This document shows, one piece after another, positions 13,301 through 23,635 of a DNA stretch of 64,000 nucleotides. A model generated the notes under the pieces. That model had not been told where the DNA came from. It saw only the letters and a list, made by a program, of their open reading frames with translations, and did not search any database. Position numbers and translations under genes: made by a program. The stretch lies in the NCBI RefSeq assembly GCF_003073045.1, contig NC_037597.1:8056717-8120716 (forward strand). The letters are read 5' to 3'. The DNA comes from Pomacea canaliculata (Eukaryota > Mollusca > Gastropoda > Architaenioglossa > Ampullariidae). Within the stretch, counting starts at the first letter, position 1, and the number at the start of each line of letters is the position of its first letter.

Positions 13301-13898
13301 TTAGTAATAATAATGAAAAAGTGGATTTATTCATTGCTTGAACCCTTAAAAGTGAGTCAGGATTGTACATGGATACATTTATGTTGTGAAGGTTTCAGCC
13401 ACTGGGAGTGGCGAGACTATATGCTAACTAGGCCTATCTGTGTACAAATGTGACATTGTAATTATGACTTCTTTCTGTGCATGGCAATTTTAGGAGGCAT
13501 TTATCTTCAGAGCACAAGTAGGGTATTTTCAGAAAAAAAAAATCTAAATGCCAGTAATCTCTCAATCTTACATAGGTTAATAAATTACATCCGAATTTAA
13601 CAAAGAATTATTTATATTGAGTGACCAAATTCCCAGAAAATTTTCAGATGTCTATGAAGCTATACTTGTTTCTAAACCTATTGTTTTCCCCCTTTTAGTT
13701 GTTTTTTTTTTTTTTTTTTTTTTTTAATTGTTTTTGTTGTTTATTCACGTGCTTTGACTTAATATTTTTAGTATTTTTCCTCCCCATCTTCAAGGTCTTT
13801 TACCACAGTTGCGGCCTGAGCTGTCAAATGGACGAGTGCGAACAGGACATAAATCCAATTACAAATGGAAACGTTACAATGTGTATTTCAAAGACTAA
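10375..13898 (+). CDS. MRPS18A: Mitochondrial ribosomal protein S18A (mL66)
   Basis: Five exons (10375-10498, 11918-11949, 12342-12443, 12775-12898, 13795-13898) give 161 residues, shorter than human (~196) because the C-terminal extension is missing. The N-terminus MLRQAFQNFTALVTKSLRST is basic and hydroxylated, as expected of a mitochondrial presequence. The body has the bS18 fold signature: CTLCKIHSHLKYTDVLILSQ, FLRPDGCLLPRSVTGVC, KQRKLAMLVRKAQQAGLLP. In metazoans this paralogue sits in the mitoribosomal large subunit in place of a bacterial S18 role. The two cysteines of the CTLC motif and a later CQ are visible; zinc binding is inferred from family knowledge. A GTG twelve bases upstream is in frame, but the ATG is preferred. 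An ATTAAA polyadenylation-like signal follows at 13,948. The gene is divergent from AP5M1 and convergent with RSPH9. Intron 4 holds a 24-base T run (13,702-13,725). Confidence 0.92.
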
Positions 13899-15533
13899 CC
13901 CAATTCATATCTGAGAAGACTGTCAAATGCATTTCTAAGTAACAATGATTAAACCATTTTGATGTGATCTTCGTCTTCGTTTTTAATTTGCTGCCAGACC
14001 TGTTGCCCTGTTAACCTGCATGCAAAATCCCAAAGCAGAAAGCAGTTAACATCTTTGTGAAATTATTCAGTGTAAGGCTTAAATGTGATTTCCTCTAATT
14101 ACCATTTCAAGATATAATATTATTAGGTGTCTGTTTAATACACATAAGACACCCCCCACCCACCTCCCAAAAAATTAAGGTCTCCTCAAATAAGACATTA
14201 CCAGTCTGTCAAGATTGCAAAGACTATTTGATGCAAATATGGCTATTTGCTCTTAAAATCAAGTTGAGTTTTTGGTTGCTTCTTTTGAGAGTGAAGGCCT
14301 ATCATCTTGTCCCTATTTTTGCTATATAGTAGGAAAATGGTTAGTGAAAGTATTTTGTTATTTTTACTTTTTTGTAAAGAAGGGGGATAAAATATTGAAA
14401 AGAAGAAAACCATAGTAGCTGGACAAAACCTTGACAGAAAGCCCAGTAAACAAGTGCCACATATAAAATCTGGCATTTAGTGACTTTGCTTTACAATCTC
14501 CCTTATTCATCACCACTATAAAAGAAAGATTCAAGGATTTTTCTCTCCAAAAATGGCATGATTCAGTATTTTCTTCAGATTACTGCGATTACCATCCAGA
14601 TTTAATTAGAGCAACATATATAAACCAGATATTACGACGTGCCCTAAATATACAATTCTAAGTAAGAGATATATCCCACTCTCTTACCATAAATTCCCCT
14701 CTCCCTTTAAGGTTCACCTTTGTATAAGAACCTTAAGGGAAAAGTAGCTATTAATGTTGCCCTCTATATAACAGAATGTCTGAAAATGAGGACATCATGA
14801 CAACGTACATGTAATTACTTAGCATTGAATGTCATTATACTGTTTATCATTTAGATTGAAACCCCAAATACAACTGAAATGCTTATCATGTACAGCTAGT
14901 CACTGTTAATATGCATGTAACATACAATATAAGAGGTTGATATGGACCAAATGGTATCTTTAAAATTGAAAATTACATGTGTAAGAACCTAGAGAGTAGA
15001 GTAATCATTAGAGTTGTCCTTTACTTAAAAAACAATGTTTGTAAAGATGTGTATGACCATGTTCATCACATGAGGTATAGGGATGAATGTCAGAATCTTG
15101 TCTGATTATTATTATTTGACTATATACTATAAACCCTTAAACAAGAATTTATGTTTATATACAGCCACCCAATGTTAATATGTATGTAACCAACAGCATT
15201 TGATGTTGATATGGGCCAAATGGCCTCCTAAAAACTGAATAAAAAGTTTATTTAATCTCATGAACAAATACTAGGCTTTTGGGAAATATGACGTCCATTT
15301 ATTTTTCTGCACATTGCTATGTGTAGTTACATTATTCTTATCAGATAGCTCCTGGACAAAATGTACAGTCGTTCACATTTATTGATGTCTAGTCATACTT
15401 TGTCCATCTTTGAAATTGCTTGGGGTAAAGGAAGATGGGTAGGTACAAGATATTTTAGTTTGAAAGTAACACTGGCAGACTGACAGTTCTTCAAGTTGCC
15501 AAGAAATGATGTATAAAGTTCAGTTCATCTATC
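13899..15533. other. AT-rich gap between the 3' ends of MRPS18A and RSPH9
   Basis: This gap lies between the convergent stop codons and presumably holds the 3' UTRs of both genes. Two short similar tracts occur (around 14,890-14,960 and 15,165-15,230: 'TTAATATGxATGTAAC...TTGATATGG...CCAAATGG'), a degenerate ~275-bp-spaced duplication. No coding potential was seen. Confidence 0.5.
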
Positions 15534-17969
15534 CTACAACATAAAGGGCAGATCAAGATTCATTTCTCCACTGCCAAAATACACAGAGCCAAAGCTTTCG
15601 AGTGCCAGGAACGTGGTAGAAAACATATCCTGGCCAAAGTAAACTCCGCAGAGTGACCAGACCACTGCCACGTTCAAACTGCAGGCTCCAAGAACCTGAA
15701 AGAAAGTGAAAGAAAATTATAAGAGCATAAACATTACAAATAGATACAAAGCTGAAGACTCTGATCATTTTATTTCCAAAATATTATCACTGGAATGACT
15801 TGTATTGTTAGAAATTATGGAATAGCTGAAAGCATTCAAACATCTGGAGAGAGTTTTTTACCCAGTAATTTGACCATAAAGTATACCACTGATGTTTTAT
15901 TGCTCAGAACAGCGTTGTCTCTGTGTTGTCCACCTTACCATCAGGGCCAAATTATTTTGCATAAGCACAAATAAAAACTATACACAGATGACAGGAGGGC
16001 TCCTCAAGCTACATGTGATTTCAAGCATTAATAGGATCTGTGAAGTTGCAGGTCCATGTGCATAAAAATTAAATACAAATTTCACACGTACTTTGTGGAA
16101 TGTCATCTTCAAGGTTGTCCATAAAATCAACAGCTTTGTCAAGGTTGGCGCGAATCAGCAAAGGCTTCTGTGGCAGAAGGATAGCTTGACGAAAATGCAT
16201 GTAGTTGCACAGCTTTGCTGCTTCTGACACAGTTAGGCCTGGCAGAGAAACAATCACAACACTACTATGTTAGTACTCTGCCTCACTCAGTCTTCACAAT
16301 GTCATAATAAATCTACTGTCCTATTAAATGATCTGTACTTTTGTAAGGTGAAATATCAGGTTCATAAGTTCTCTAGAAGAAACTAAAACCAGCAACAAAT
16401 TCTCAGCATAAATGTATATGCTTTTCTTTCATCTTTAACAAACTTGCAAAAAATGGACAGTCAAGACACTTTAGCCTGTTCAGTATACACATCAACAGTA
16501 CTACCTCAGTAGTTCTCTTGACATGGTTCTGTTGCAATGCACCTCCTACACTATTCTTACCTCAACATATTTTAGATTATTAATTTAGATTGTAGCAAGA
16601 GAACACAGTCCAGTTTGGTTTAATTAGGGCTTAAAGATGATAGCACTTTCTGATTTATAATCTCTAATAAACACTGTTGTGAAGACATTTTGAAAAATCT
16701 ACCTTAGTATTGCAGGCCTTTCGTCTAAATTTTTCATGTGAACTAAAATGGGAGAAAATATTAAAAGTATGACCACAAAAAAAAAAAAAATCCTGTGAAT
16801 TAAATATCAAGAATCACAACCAGACCCCTTCATAGCCCCAGAGGCATAGGGCATGTGATAGAACATGCAGTACCTCATTAATTTGGAGCCTAGTTACCAT
16901 GTTAATCAAAAGTGCAGTTGCTTTGTCTGCATGCTCCTAAGCACAGGCCTGATCACAACTGTAGCCTTCCTAATAATTTGAAATGCTGGTCGCCAGGCGA
17001 AAAAAAAACAAAACAACCAAACTTCCTTCTTTTGGTCTTACAAAAAATTACCTTCAAAACTCCGGTTCCTGACAGTCTGACCAGTAGGTACTTTGATATA
17101 AGCTCCTCGTGGAACAATGCAGACATTCTCATCAATCTTACTGATTGTAGCAGACAGTCTATCCTCCTCTTTGACTGTAACCTGCCACATGACCATGACA
17201 CAGTATTACAGCTATGAAAAGGGCAATAACTGCTGACACAAATTTGAAACTCAACACTATATAACTAAAATGAACCTTCCACTTCTGGCTGCACATGCAC
17301 ACATGCAAATAATAAAATTTGAATGAAGCAATGCCCGCGCTGTCAATTCTTTACCGTTTCTTCTTCCTCTCTTTCATCCTCTGTGTCTCCAACCTTTTTG
17401 GGACGAATATATTCATATTCAAAGGACGGGTCACCCGAGAATCGACCTTGTATCTTTTCGGACTGTGCACGCATTTCTTCTGTTGCTGGTTGAAGCAGAC
17501 CCCAGCGAATGCAGTCTTTGCTGCACACATACAAGTTCTCTTATCAGTTTTCCAGGTGCCTTAAGTCAGACCAAAAATTCTTTTTACACATTTTAAATAA
17601 ATGCAGGCTAAAATGATAATGTATCAGAAAATTGGGCCGTAAGGGACTACAGTGAAAGAAAGGGAAAACATGTAGTTTGTAGCTAAAACATCTACTACAG
17701 CTATAAAGGAATCAGTAAGCTCTATCTTGTAAATTAAAATACCTGTAAAAAGTTCTCTTTCCGACAAATTCATCTTTGTAGACACCTTGTGCTATATAAT
17801 AATCGTCACTGACACCAACAATTTTGCCCCAGAAGTACACTTTGTTGAACTTGTTTTCATTCTGAAGAATGACCAGCGAAGTCTGTAGAGCCGCCTTCCG
17901 CTCTGGACTTAAAATAATGCCACTGCTACCGACATAGTCGACATTCAGGTGAAGATTTCCTGACTCCAT
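15534..17969 (-). CDS. RSPH9: Radial spoke head protein 9
   Basis: This is a component of the radial-spoke head of motile cilia and flagella. Five exons (17969-17743, 17520-17355, 17181-17052, 16238-16092, 15695-15534) give 276 residues, the same as human as I remember it. Matches include LSPERKAALQTSL, VYFWGKIVG, DDYYIAQGVYKDEF, LLQPATEEM, GRFSGDPSFEYEY, CIVPRGAYIKVP, LTVSEAAKLCNYMHFR, DFMDNLEDDIPQ, LVTLRSLLWPG and the C-terminal DLPFML. The literal sequence has one extra A in the run at 15,596-15,598, which diverts the last ~20 codons to a TGA at 15,553; the conserved frame ends at TAG 15,534-15,536. The start follows two RFX-type half-sites in the divergent promoter shared with NUDT22. Introns are short and canonical. 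Confidence 0.94.
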
Positions 17970-18185
17970 CGAAAAGTTTGTTAGAATCGAAAATTGGACG
18001 GATACACTGCCAAATACCCCAAATACCCAATGTGGTTGCTAGCGCTGCGTTGCTATGAGAAGACGCATGCGTGTTTTTCGTTTCCTTTAGTGATGCTTAC
18101 TTCCGGTAGGGGCGGCTAGCCAGAAATAGAGTTCGTATCATGAAAAGTAGAGTCGTCGACGTGGCAACACAAAAACTTCCATACG
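17970..18185. promoter_or_regulatory. Divergent RSPH9/NUDT22 promoter with RFX-like and ETS sites
   Basis: The gap between start codons is 216 bp. GTTGCTA, the half-site of the RFX X-box, occurs twice in the same orientation at 18,035-18,041 and 18,049-18,055, about 65-85 bp upstream of the RSPH9 ATG. An NRF1-like ACGCATGCGTG lies near 18,063, and an ETS/GABPA-type ACTTCCGG lies at 18,099-18,106, about 80 bp upstream of NUDT22. RFX control suits a cilium gene; the functional assignment is inferred. Confidence 0.6.
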
Positions 18186-20452
18186 ATGGACCCAGATGTA
18201 AAAATCATGTTTTGTGCCGGTACAGGGGGACTTGTACCGGAAGAAAGAACTTTAGTTAAAGTCGCGAGAGAATTCAATCGAAAATCTTTACCCGAGGACG
18301 AAACCTCAATCGATGCTATTTGGAAATTTCGGCTTGAAGAAAATCCGCGACTTTTTAACGGGACAAAATTTCGAGTACATTCCGTCGTGTTTGACATTGA
18401 TCGAAAGCTCACTCTTAATCTGGGTCTCACTGACTACCGAGAGTACCTTGGTACTAACTGGGCTTCTGATGTTGAGCAGCTTCGTTCAAGAGGGCAGAAA
18501 GATTTTTCCAACCCACAAGCGTTCTTTTCCGATCCAATGGGAGTTGGGGCATTTGTTTTGACTGACGATAATCATGTCGTCTTCCTCAGGCGAAGTCTAC
18601 ATTGCGCTGAGGCACCTGGGATGTGGGATGTTCCTGGAGGGCATGCAGAACCTGAGGTAGCAGCGGCCTCCAGTTCCTTATATGTACTGATGGCCGGGGT
18701 AGGGGATGGGAAAGAATTTAGCATTCAAAAATTATGCATTTGGGGCCAGAAGAGGTACCAAAAGCTGCTCCTAACTGGAATTAAAAAAAAACGGCTTTCA
18801 GCTAAAAGATGCATGTGTATCATTGTGTGCATTCAAGATTATGTACATAATGACATCAGTATTCACATTTATATATATACACATCCAATTGTTCTGAATG
18901 TCTGCAGTAGAAGCAAACTTGTATATATATATCTCTGAAATGTGAACAGATCAGGTTCAAAAGAATCCATTCAAAAATAATTTGTTACAACTGACAGAAG
19001 ATGTTTTAAATTGTTTGTGAGGTGGACATTTTCTCTCTAGGAGCTCGTGGGCAAGATTCCAGTAGCAGATGTGGATTATAGCCAAATGACATCACAAGCA
19101 GTGGCTCATGAAATATTTGATTCTATTCTGCGTGAAATTCGAGATGAGGTGAAAGCAATATCATTCGTTATAAGGCATGCCGCAAAACTAACTCAGAATG
19201 ATCTGATATTCCTCAACACATTTTCTCAGCTAGCTTCAAAACTATTCCATATGACTTCAGTTTATAGGGGCACTAGATCAGCTATGCAAGTATTTATAGT
19301 GGACAGTTCACAATTATTTTGTCTTTGTGTCTGGAAATTTTTCAAAAGAAAAAATATGTGCAAGAACTATTTTAATTAATTTCTGAAGATACTTCATCTT
19401 TCGAAGAATGATGTCTGTTATTTATTATCCTTATATAGGAACCGTGCAAAGGTGAAATAAGTAAGTTTTCAGTAACTGATCATCTGCATAAACCATTAGT
19501 GAATGAGAAAAAGGAAAAGTGACACTATGCACATTTACATGGAGGGATGAGTTTTATCATCTATGGTGTCCACATGTTAACTTATGCATCAGTAAATGGT
19601 CATGGCATGAATGATTTTTGTCATGCTTCTTTCTATATGTGTATGACATTGCCCATTGTAGTGTTTAATGTATTATGCATGTGACATAAGCAGGTTTATT
19701 TTGCAGGTAAACATCAGTCATACTAACCTGTCACCACCTCTGTTGATGGGCATAGCTCAAAACACTACCAGTGCATGCAGACCCAGTCTTGAGTTTCTAG
19801 TAGGGTGAGTGTAAAAACTGTTAACTGGTCTGGTAATGTGAAACATGGAGAACCTGGCTGTATGCTGGGATACTGTGCTAATACAAGATTTCTTCTCATT
19901 ATTATTTTTAAACAGAGATTTCAAAACAATTTCCTTTTCCATTCAAATATATGCCTTGGATAGGTGTTTTTAGTTTTGCTGTACTAGCTATGGAATGAGT
20001 CACTCAACATAAAATTCAAAGTGAAGTTTATGTGTAATATAAATATAAAATAAATAAATATACAATTATAAATATATAATTATTATATTTAACAGTAACT
20101 GTAGAGAGGGGAAGGCCTGATGAGAAGTAAAAGCTGTAAAGTTGGGGTGTGGTTAGCTTCAGTGACACAATATTTCAGTCTTAGAATTAGAACTTTTATA
20201 GAAAAATCTTGTAGGGCCTGCTAATCCAGTCTCCATGTCACCATCTCATGCAGATGCAGCTTGTCCAAAGACAGAGTGCTTGCATTGTACAGACAAGGAG
20301 ATCACGCTGAAGCAGATGAGTCAACAAACATCATGCTTGTGCCTTTATCACAGATCATCACCATGGAAACAACAAACCCTACTCTGTGGGCTCAGATAGC
20401 TCCCTCAGCCAAAGGTTGTGTCATTTTGTATAAACTATGCAATGGACTCTAG
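18186..20452 (+). CDS. NUDT22: Nudix hydrolase NUDT22 (UDP-glucose/galactose diphosphatase)
   Basis: Four exons (18186-18656, 19041-19148, 19707-19804, 20254-20452) give 291 residues, against about 303 in human. NUDT22 hydrolyses UDP-glucose and UDP-galactose to UMP and hexose-1-phosphate. Recognisable stretches are AIWKFRLEENPRLFNGTKFR, LGLTDYREYLGTNW, DPMGVGAFVLTDD, VVFLRRS and MWDVPGGHAEPE. The helix HEIFDSILREIRDEV follows and occupies the Nudix-box position in this divergent family. The C-terminus CSLSKDRVLALY...LWAQIAPSAKGCVILY also matches. The start ATG (MDPDVKI) agrees with the family N-terminus. The exon 1 frame stays open for ~90 codons past the donor, but the conserved sequence stops at HAEPE and the GTAGCA donor fits phase 0. 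Exon 3 ends at a GTGAGT donor in phase 2. Confidence 0.93.
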
Positions 20453-21212
20453 AAACTCCGCTGTATCAACAGACACCATGCATTTACTTTTTCTTCCTGC
20501 TGACTTCAGCATGGAGCATCTTGATGCTGTGATCTTTTGACTGGAACAAATGATATTGTTGGAAAATTTGCATAATATAATCTATTTTGTACTTCTTTAC
20601 TGTTTTAGAATCTCAGTTGTTTAAGTTATACACATTTTGGAATGAAACAAAATGCAACACATTATCTTAAACCAAAGTATATTAAACCAAAGTTGGAGCA
20701 CAAGTATTCAGTAACACTGCTAAGTATGAGCTGAAAAAAAGCCTTAGCAATGTTTGTAAATGAGGCAACAAACCTGTATGCTGCTTAACTTGCCAGAGGT
20801 GCCACACTTGCAGTAGAAGAGATGCAAAACTGCTATAATGCAGTGTTATACAACAAATCATTATCAATGAAGGTTCATAGATACAAAGTGAAATTTTAGA
20901 CTATGGATACACAAAGATCTGTAAGTTACAGAAAAGCTTTGAATATAAAGGGAAAAACAAATCTAGGACAATTATATGGAAGTTGTATTAAGTTTAAGGA
21001 CACATGCTTTACAGGTCTCAAATTAGTAAGACTGTTATTTAATGATCTTTCAACTATCTTATATAAAAGAATCTGTTTTCTGACAGCCGTCAGGGGATGA
21101 TGAAATACAGTTTGTAAAATGTATCAGCCCAACAATGTTTATCAAGAATACAGAAATTATTTACGAACAGACATTAGAGAGGACTACCTTCCTTATGATC
21201 TATCCTAAATAA
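20453..21212. other. NUDT22 3' flank
   Basis: AT-rich sequence after the NUDT22 stop, containing no supported gene. It probably includes the 3' UTR; no clear AATAAA was found close to the stop. Confidence 0.4.
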
Positions 21213-22028
21213 GATGAATTACTTAATACTTTTTTTAAAATTATTATTATGATTTATGATTTATGAAAGTTACTTACCAGTACACACTGGTTTCGAGGGG
21301 AAATCAAATATATCCATGAATTATCAGTTTCTACATACTGAATATCTACTGATTTTCGTCATTAGTGTTTCACAATTACACAAGCGGATTATCCAATGTT
21401 CTGCTTGTGTTTTCCATATCAATGTTGCTGACATCACTTGCGGAAGGATGCTGTTCCTTGTTAGCGTCCTGCTGATGGAGGACCATATCTGTTTCTAACA
21501 CAGGTTTCGGCGCCTGTATCCAGGTAGTTGAAGGCATCGAATAGGTGGTAGGGGAGAAATGGGAACGTGACGGTGAGGCCCCATGACGGTCGTCCCCCAT
21601 CATTTGTCCTGACCTCTGATAGTGTTGTCTTTGGTCTTGCTGCCGTCGTCGTTCCCCCTGACGATATCGCTGTTGTCTATTTGGTTCCCTGCTTTGTCGC
21701 TGTTGCTCTCTTGTAACCCCCACCAGTTTCTTCTCTATAGGGTTTGTGTCACTGTTTTTGATTTCCATTATTGATAAGTCTATCAGTTTTACGAATAAAC
21801 GACCTCCTGCCGCAGACCAAGCATCTAACACTCCATCGTGTTGCCGCAGACGATTTAGTCTTTGTAAATTTAATTTAGTCAGGTCTTCTGTGATGACAAC
21901 ATTTGAGCCCTTAAGTCTGTTTCTTGTTTTGATAACCTGATCTCTGTCCTTGCGCGACAGGAATTTTATAATCACTGGTCGAGGTTTGTTTGTCGTCACT
22001 CTCCCTACTTGATGAATTACTTAATACT
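21213..22028 (-). mobile_element. 5'-truncated LINE-type insertion carrying only an ORF1
   Basis: GATGAATTACTTAATACT occurs exactly at 21,213-21,230 and again at 22,011-22,028, an 18-bp target-site duplication. Between the copies, read on the minus strand, an open frame runs from the 5' junction to a stop at 21,376. It encodes VGRVTTNKPRPVIIKFLSRK and then ITEDLTKLN and AWSAAGGRLFVKL, like the RRM and C-terminal domain of L1/Tx1-type ORF1 proteins, followed by an R/Q-rich tail. About 145 bp of 3' region then leads into an AT microsatellite and an A-run next to the first duplication. No ORF2 or reverse transcriptase is present. The uninterrupted frame and exact duplication suggest a young copy. 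It may derive from an ORF1-only family comparable to mammalian HAL1, or from an internally deleted parent. Confidence 0.75.
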
Positions 22029-22577
22029 TCATTGCTTCTGTGGTGTGGGACCGTGTCCCAAAGTGTGCAAAAAAAAACAGTTGAAACTATAGTGCCTTAC
22101 TAAAAATGTACCGTCCACATGTTAAAGAAGCAAGCAAGAAAGAAAATTTCCAGGAATTAAAAAGAGACAGCTAAGCATGCATACTCTCTGATGTAAATGG
22201 GTATTTCTGCTGACTTGTTCTCTAAAGTGTTAATTACCAAACATCAGACAGTGACAACTGATTTCCAATAACAGCTGTTTCATACTCAGTTAAAGAACAG
22301 TAACAAAAATGGGTATAACTTAAAAACCCAACATACATTCAACTGCAGGATATTATTTATGTAAAATTTGTTGCTAGTTTCATAAAAAAGAAATCTTTGC
22401 CAAAATAAGCAGGTGTCTGTATATATCAATCATTTTGACAGCATTTCTCTGGACATGCAGCATTAGCAAGATTTCAAAATGGCACTCAAACTATTTTAAA
22501 TGTGCTGCAATTGCCATTTTTGTGGTAGACTTTTTGCCTGTGGACATTCTCACAATAGGCTAGTTCACTTAATATTG
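22029..22577. other. AT-rich intergenic stretch
   Basis: Nothing supported was found here apart from short A and T runs. Confidence 0.4.
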
Positions 22578-22896
22578 GGTAAGTTCAGGGCCGCCGAGAG
22601 CCAGCCCGGGCCCCGGGACAGACGACCTCGATCTCCGGGCCCCTTGTACTTGTAATCGTAAATTATTTTCCCAGTATATAATGTATGTTTACAATTCGAA
22701 TCTCAATATCTACACTCAAACTCAACTTCTGCATGTGTAATGCTTGGGTGTTCTGTCCTAAGACCTTTCTTTAAAAGAAAAAGAAAAGGAGAAGAAGAAA
22801 AAAAAATCCACTGACCAAGGCCGGGCCCCCTTGACAGCCGCGGGCCCGGGTACACTAGACCCCCTGTCCCCCCCTCTCGTCAGGCCTGGGTAAGCT
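22578..22896. mobile_element. Non-autonomous hAT-type MITE, 303 bp
   Basis: The element spans 22,586-22,888. It begins CAGGGCCGCCGAGAG and ends CTCTCGTCAGGCCTG, which reads CAGGCCTGACGAGAG on the other strand, an imperfect terminal inverted repeat. It is flanked by GGTAAGTT (22,578-22,585) and GGTAAGCT (22,889-22,896), an 8-bp duplication with one mismatch as typical of hAT. The ends are much more GC-rich than the surroundings (GGGCCC-type tracts) and the centre is AT-rich. No coding capacity. Confidence 0.75.
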
Positions 22897-23273
22897 AATT
22901 AGAAACGTGTGATTTGTTTGGATCTTTTATTCTATTGTCCATGCATCACAATGTCTGGTTGGTGTATCTTGAACATTATTTTATCTTTATATGTTCTTTG
23001 GGCTGGTTGGTTTTTCATAAGGGCTGTCTTAATGGTTTCTTAGTTTTTTTTAATAGCTAGTAAATGTTATATAGTTGTCTCTGACAGTTAAGACTGTCTC
23101 TGTTCACCAACTGAATGATTTGTGTGTATAGGATAAATAATAGCACATAACCACAAGGACATAAACTTTGATGCATATCACTAACTGTAGTAGTATTTAT
23201 GCATTTTAAGGTCAGAGTTTGACAATGTTGCTGGGAATTTTAAGGTCACTGCCATAAAATGTTTATTTCTGTG

Positions 23274-23317
23274 GGTGATACTATGGGTGATACTGTGGGT
23301 GATACTGTGGGTGATAA
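23274..23317. repeat. 14-bp tandem repeat
   Basis: The unit GGGTGATACTGT is repeated with small changes about four times (GTGGGTGATACTAT, GGGTGATACTGT, GGGTGATACTGT, GGGTGATAATAT). It is short, local and without coding meaning. Confidence 0.8.
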
Positions 23318-23462
23318 TATACCTCAAGAATATACTGATTGTGGATGAAAGGAACTTATTCTAGTGGTGCCAGAACCTGGTGTAATGTTATTTTTATTTA
23401 TTGATGTAAATAATAAATAATCTGAATGCTTACCTATGGATATGTTTTGCTTATATTACCAT

Positions 23463-23635
23463 TCAGGGCTTCTGCTAAGGCTAAATTCTTTGGGGTCCCA
23501 GGGACCCCTTCAGATTTTTAAGGGGTCCCTGTTCTTCGCCCCACTTTGGAGGGGACCCCATTGACGAAAATTGAAGGGGTCCTCCGAACTTTTAATGCGT
23601 ACTGTACGCAATTTTTTGCGTAAGCAGAAGCCTGA
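23463..23635. mobile_element. Small inverted-repeat element (~172 bp)
   Basis: The left end TCAGGGCTTCTGCTAAGG and the right end GCGTAAGCAGAAGCCTGA form a terminal inverted repeat of about 17 bases with an indel (CAGG[G]CTTCTGCTTA/A). The interior contains GGGGTCCC/GGGACCCC-type inverted motifs able to fold. The CAGGGCTTCTGC start is common among hAT-like MITEs. The flanks share only ACCAT (5 bp), so superfamily placement is uncertain. Confidence 0.65.

Noticed and set aside
18657-18938. Extension of NUDT22 exon 1 to a 250-codon product
   Set aside because: Similarity to the family ends exactly at the GTAGCA donor and resumes in the exon at 19,041.
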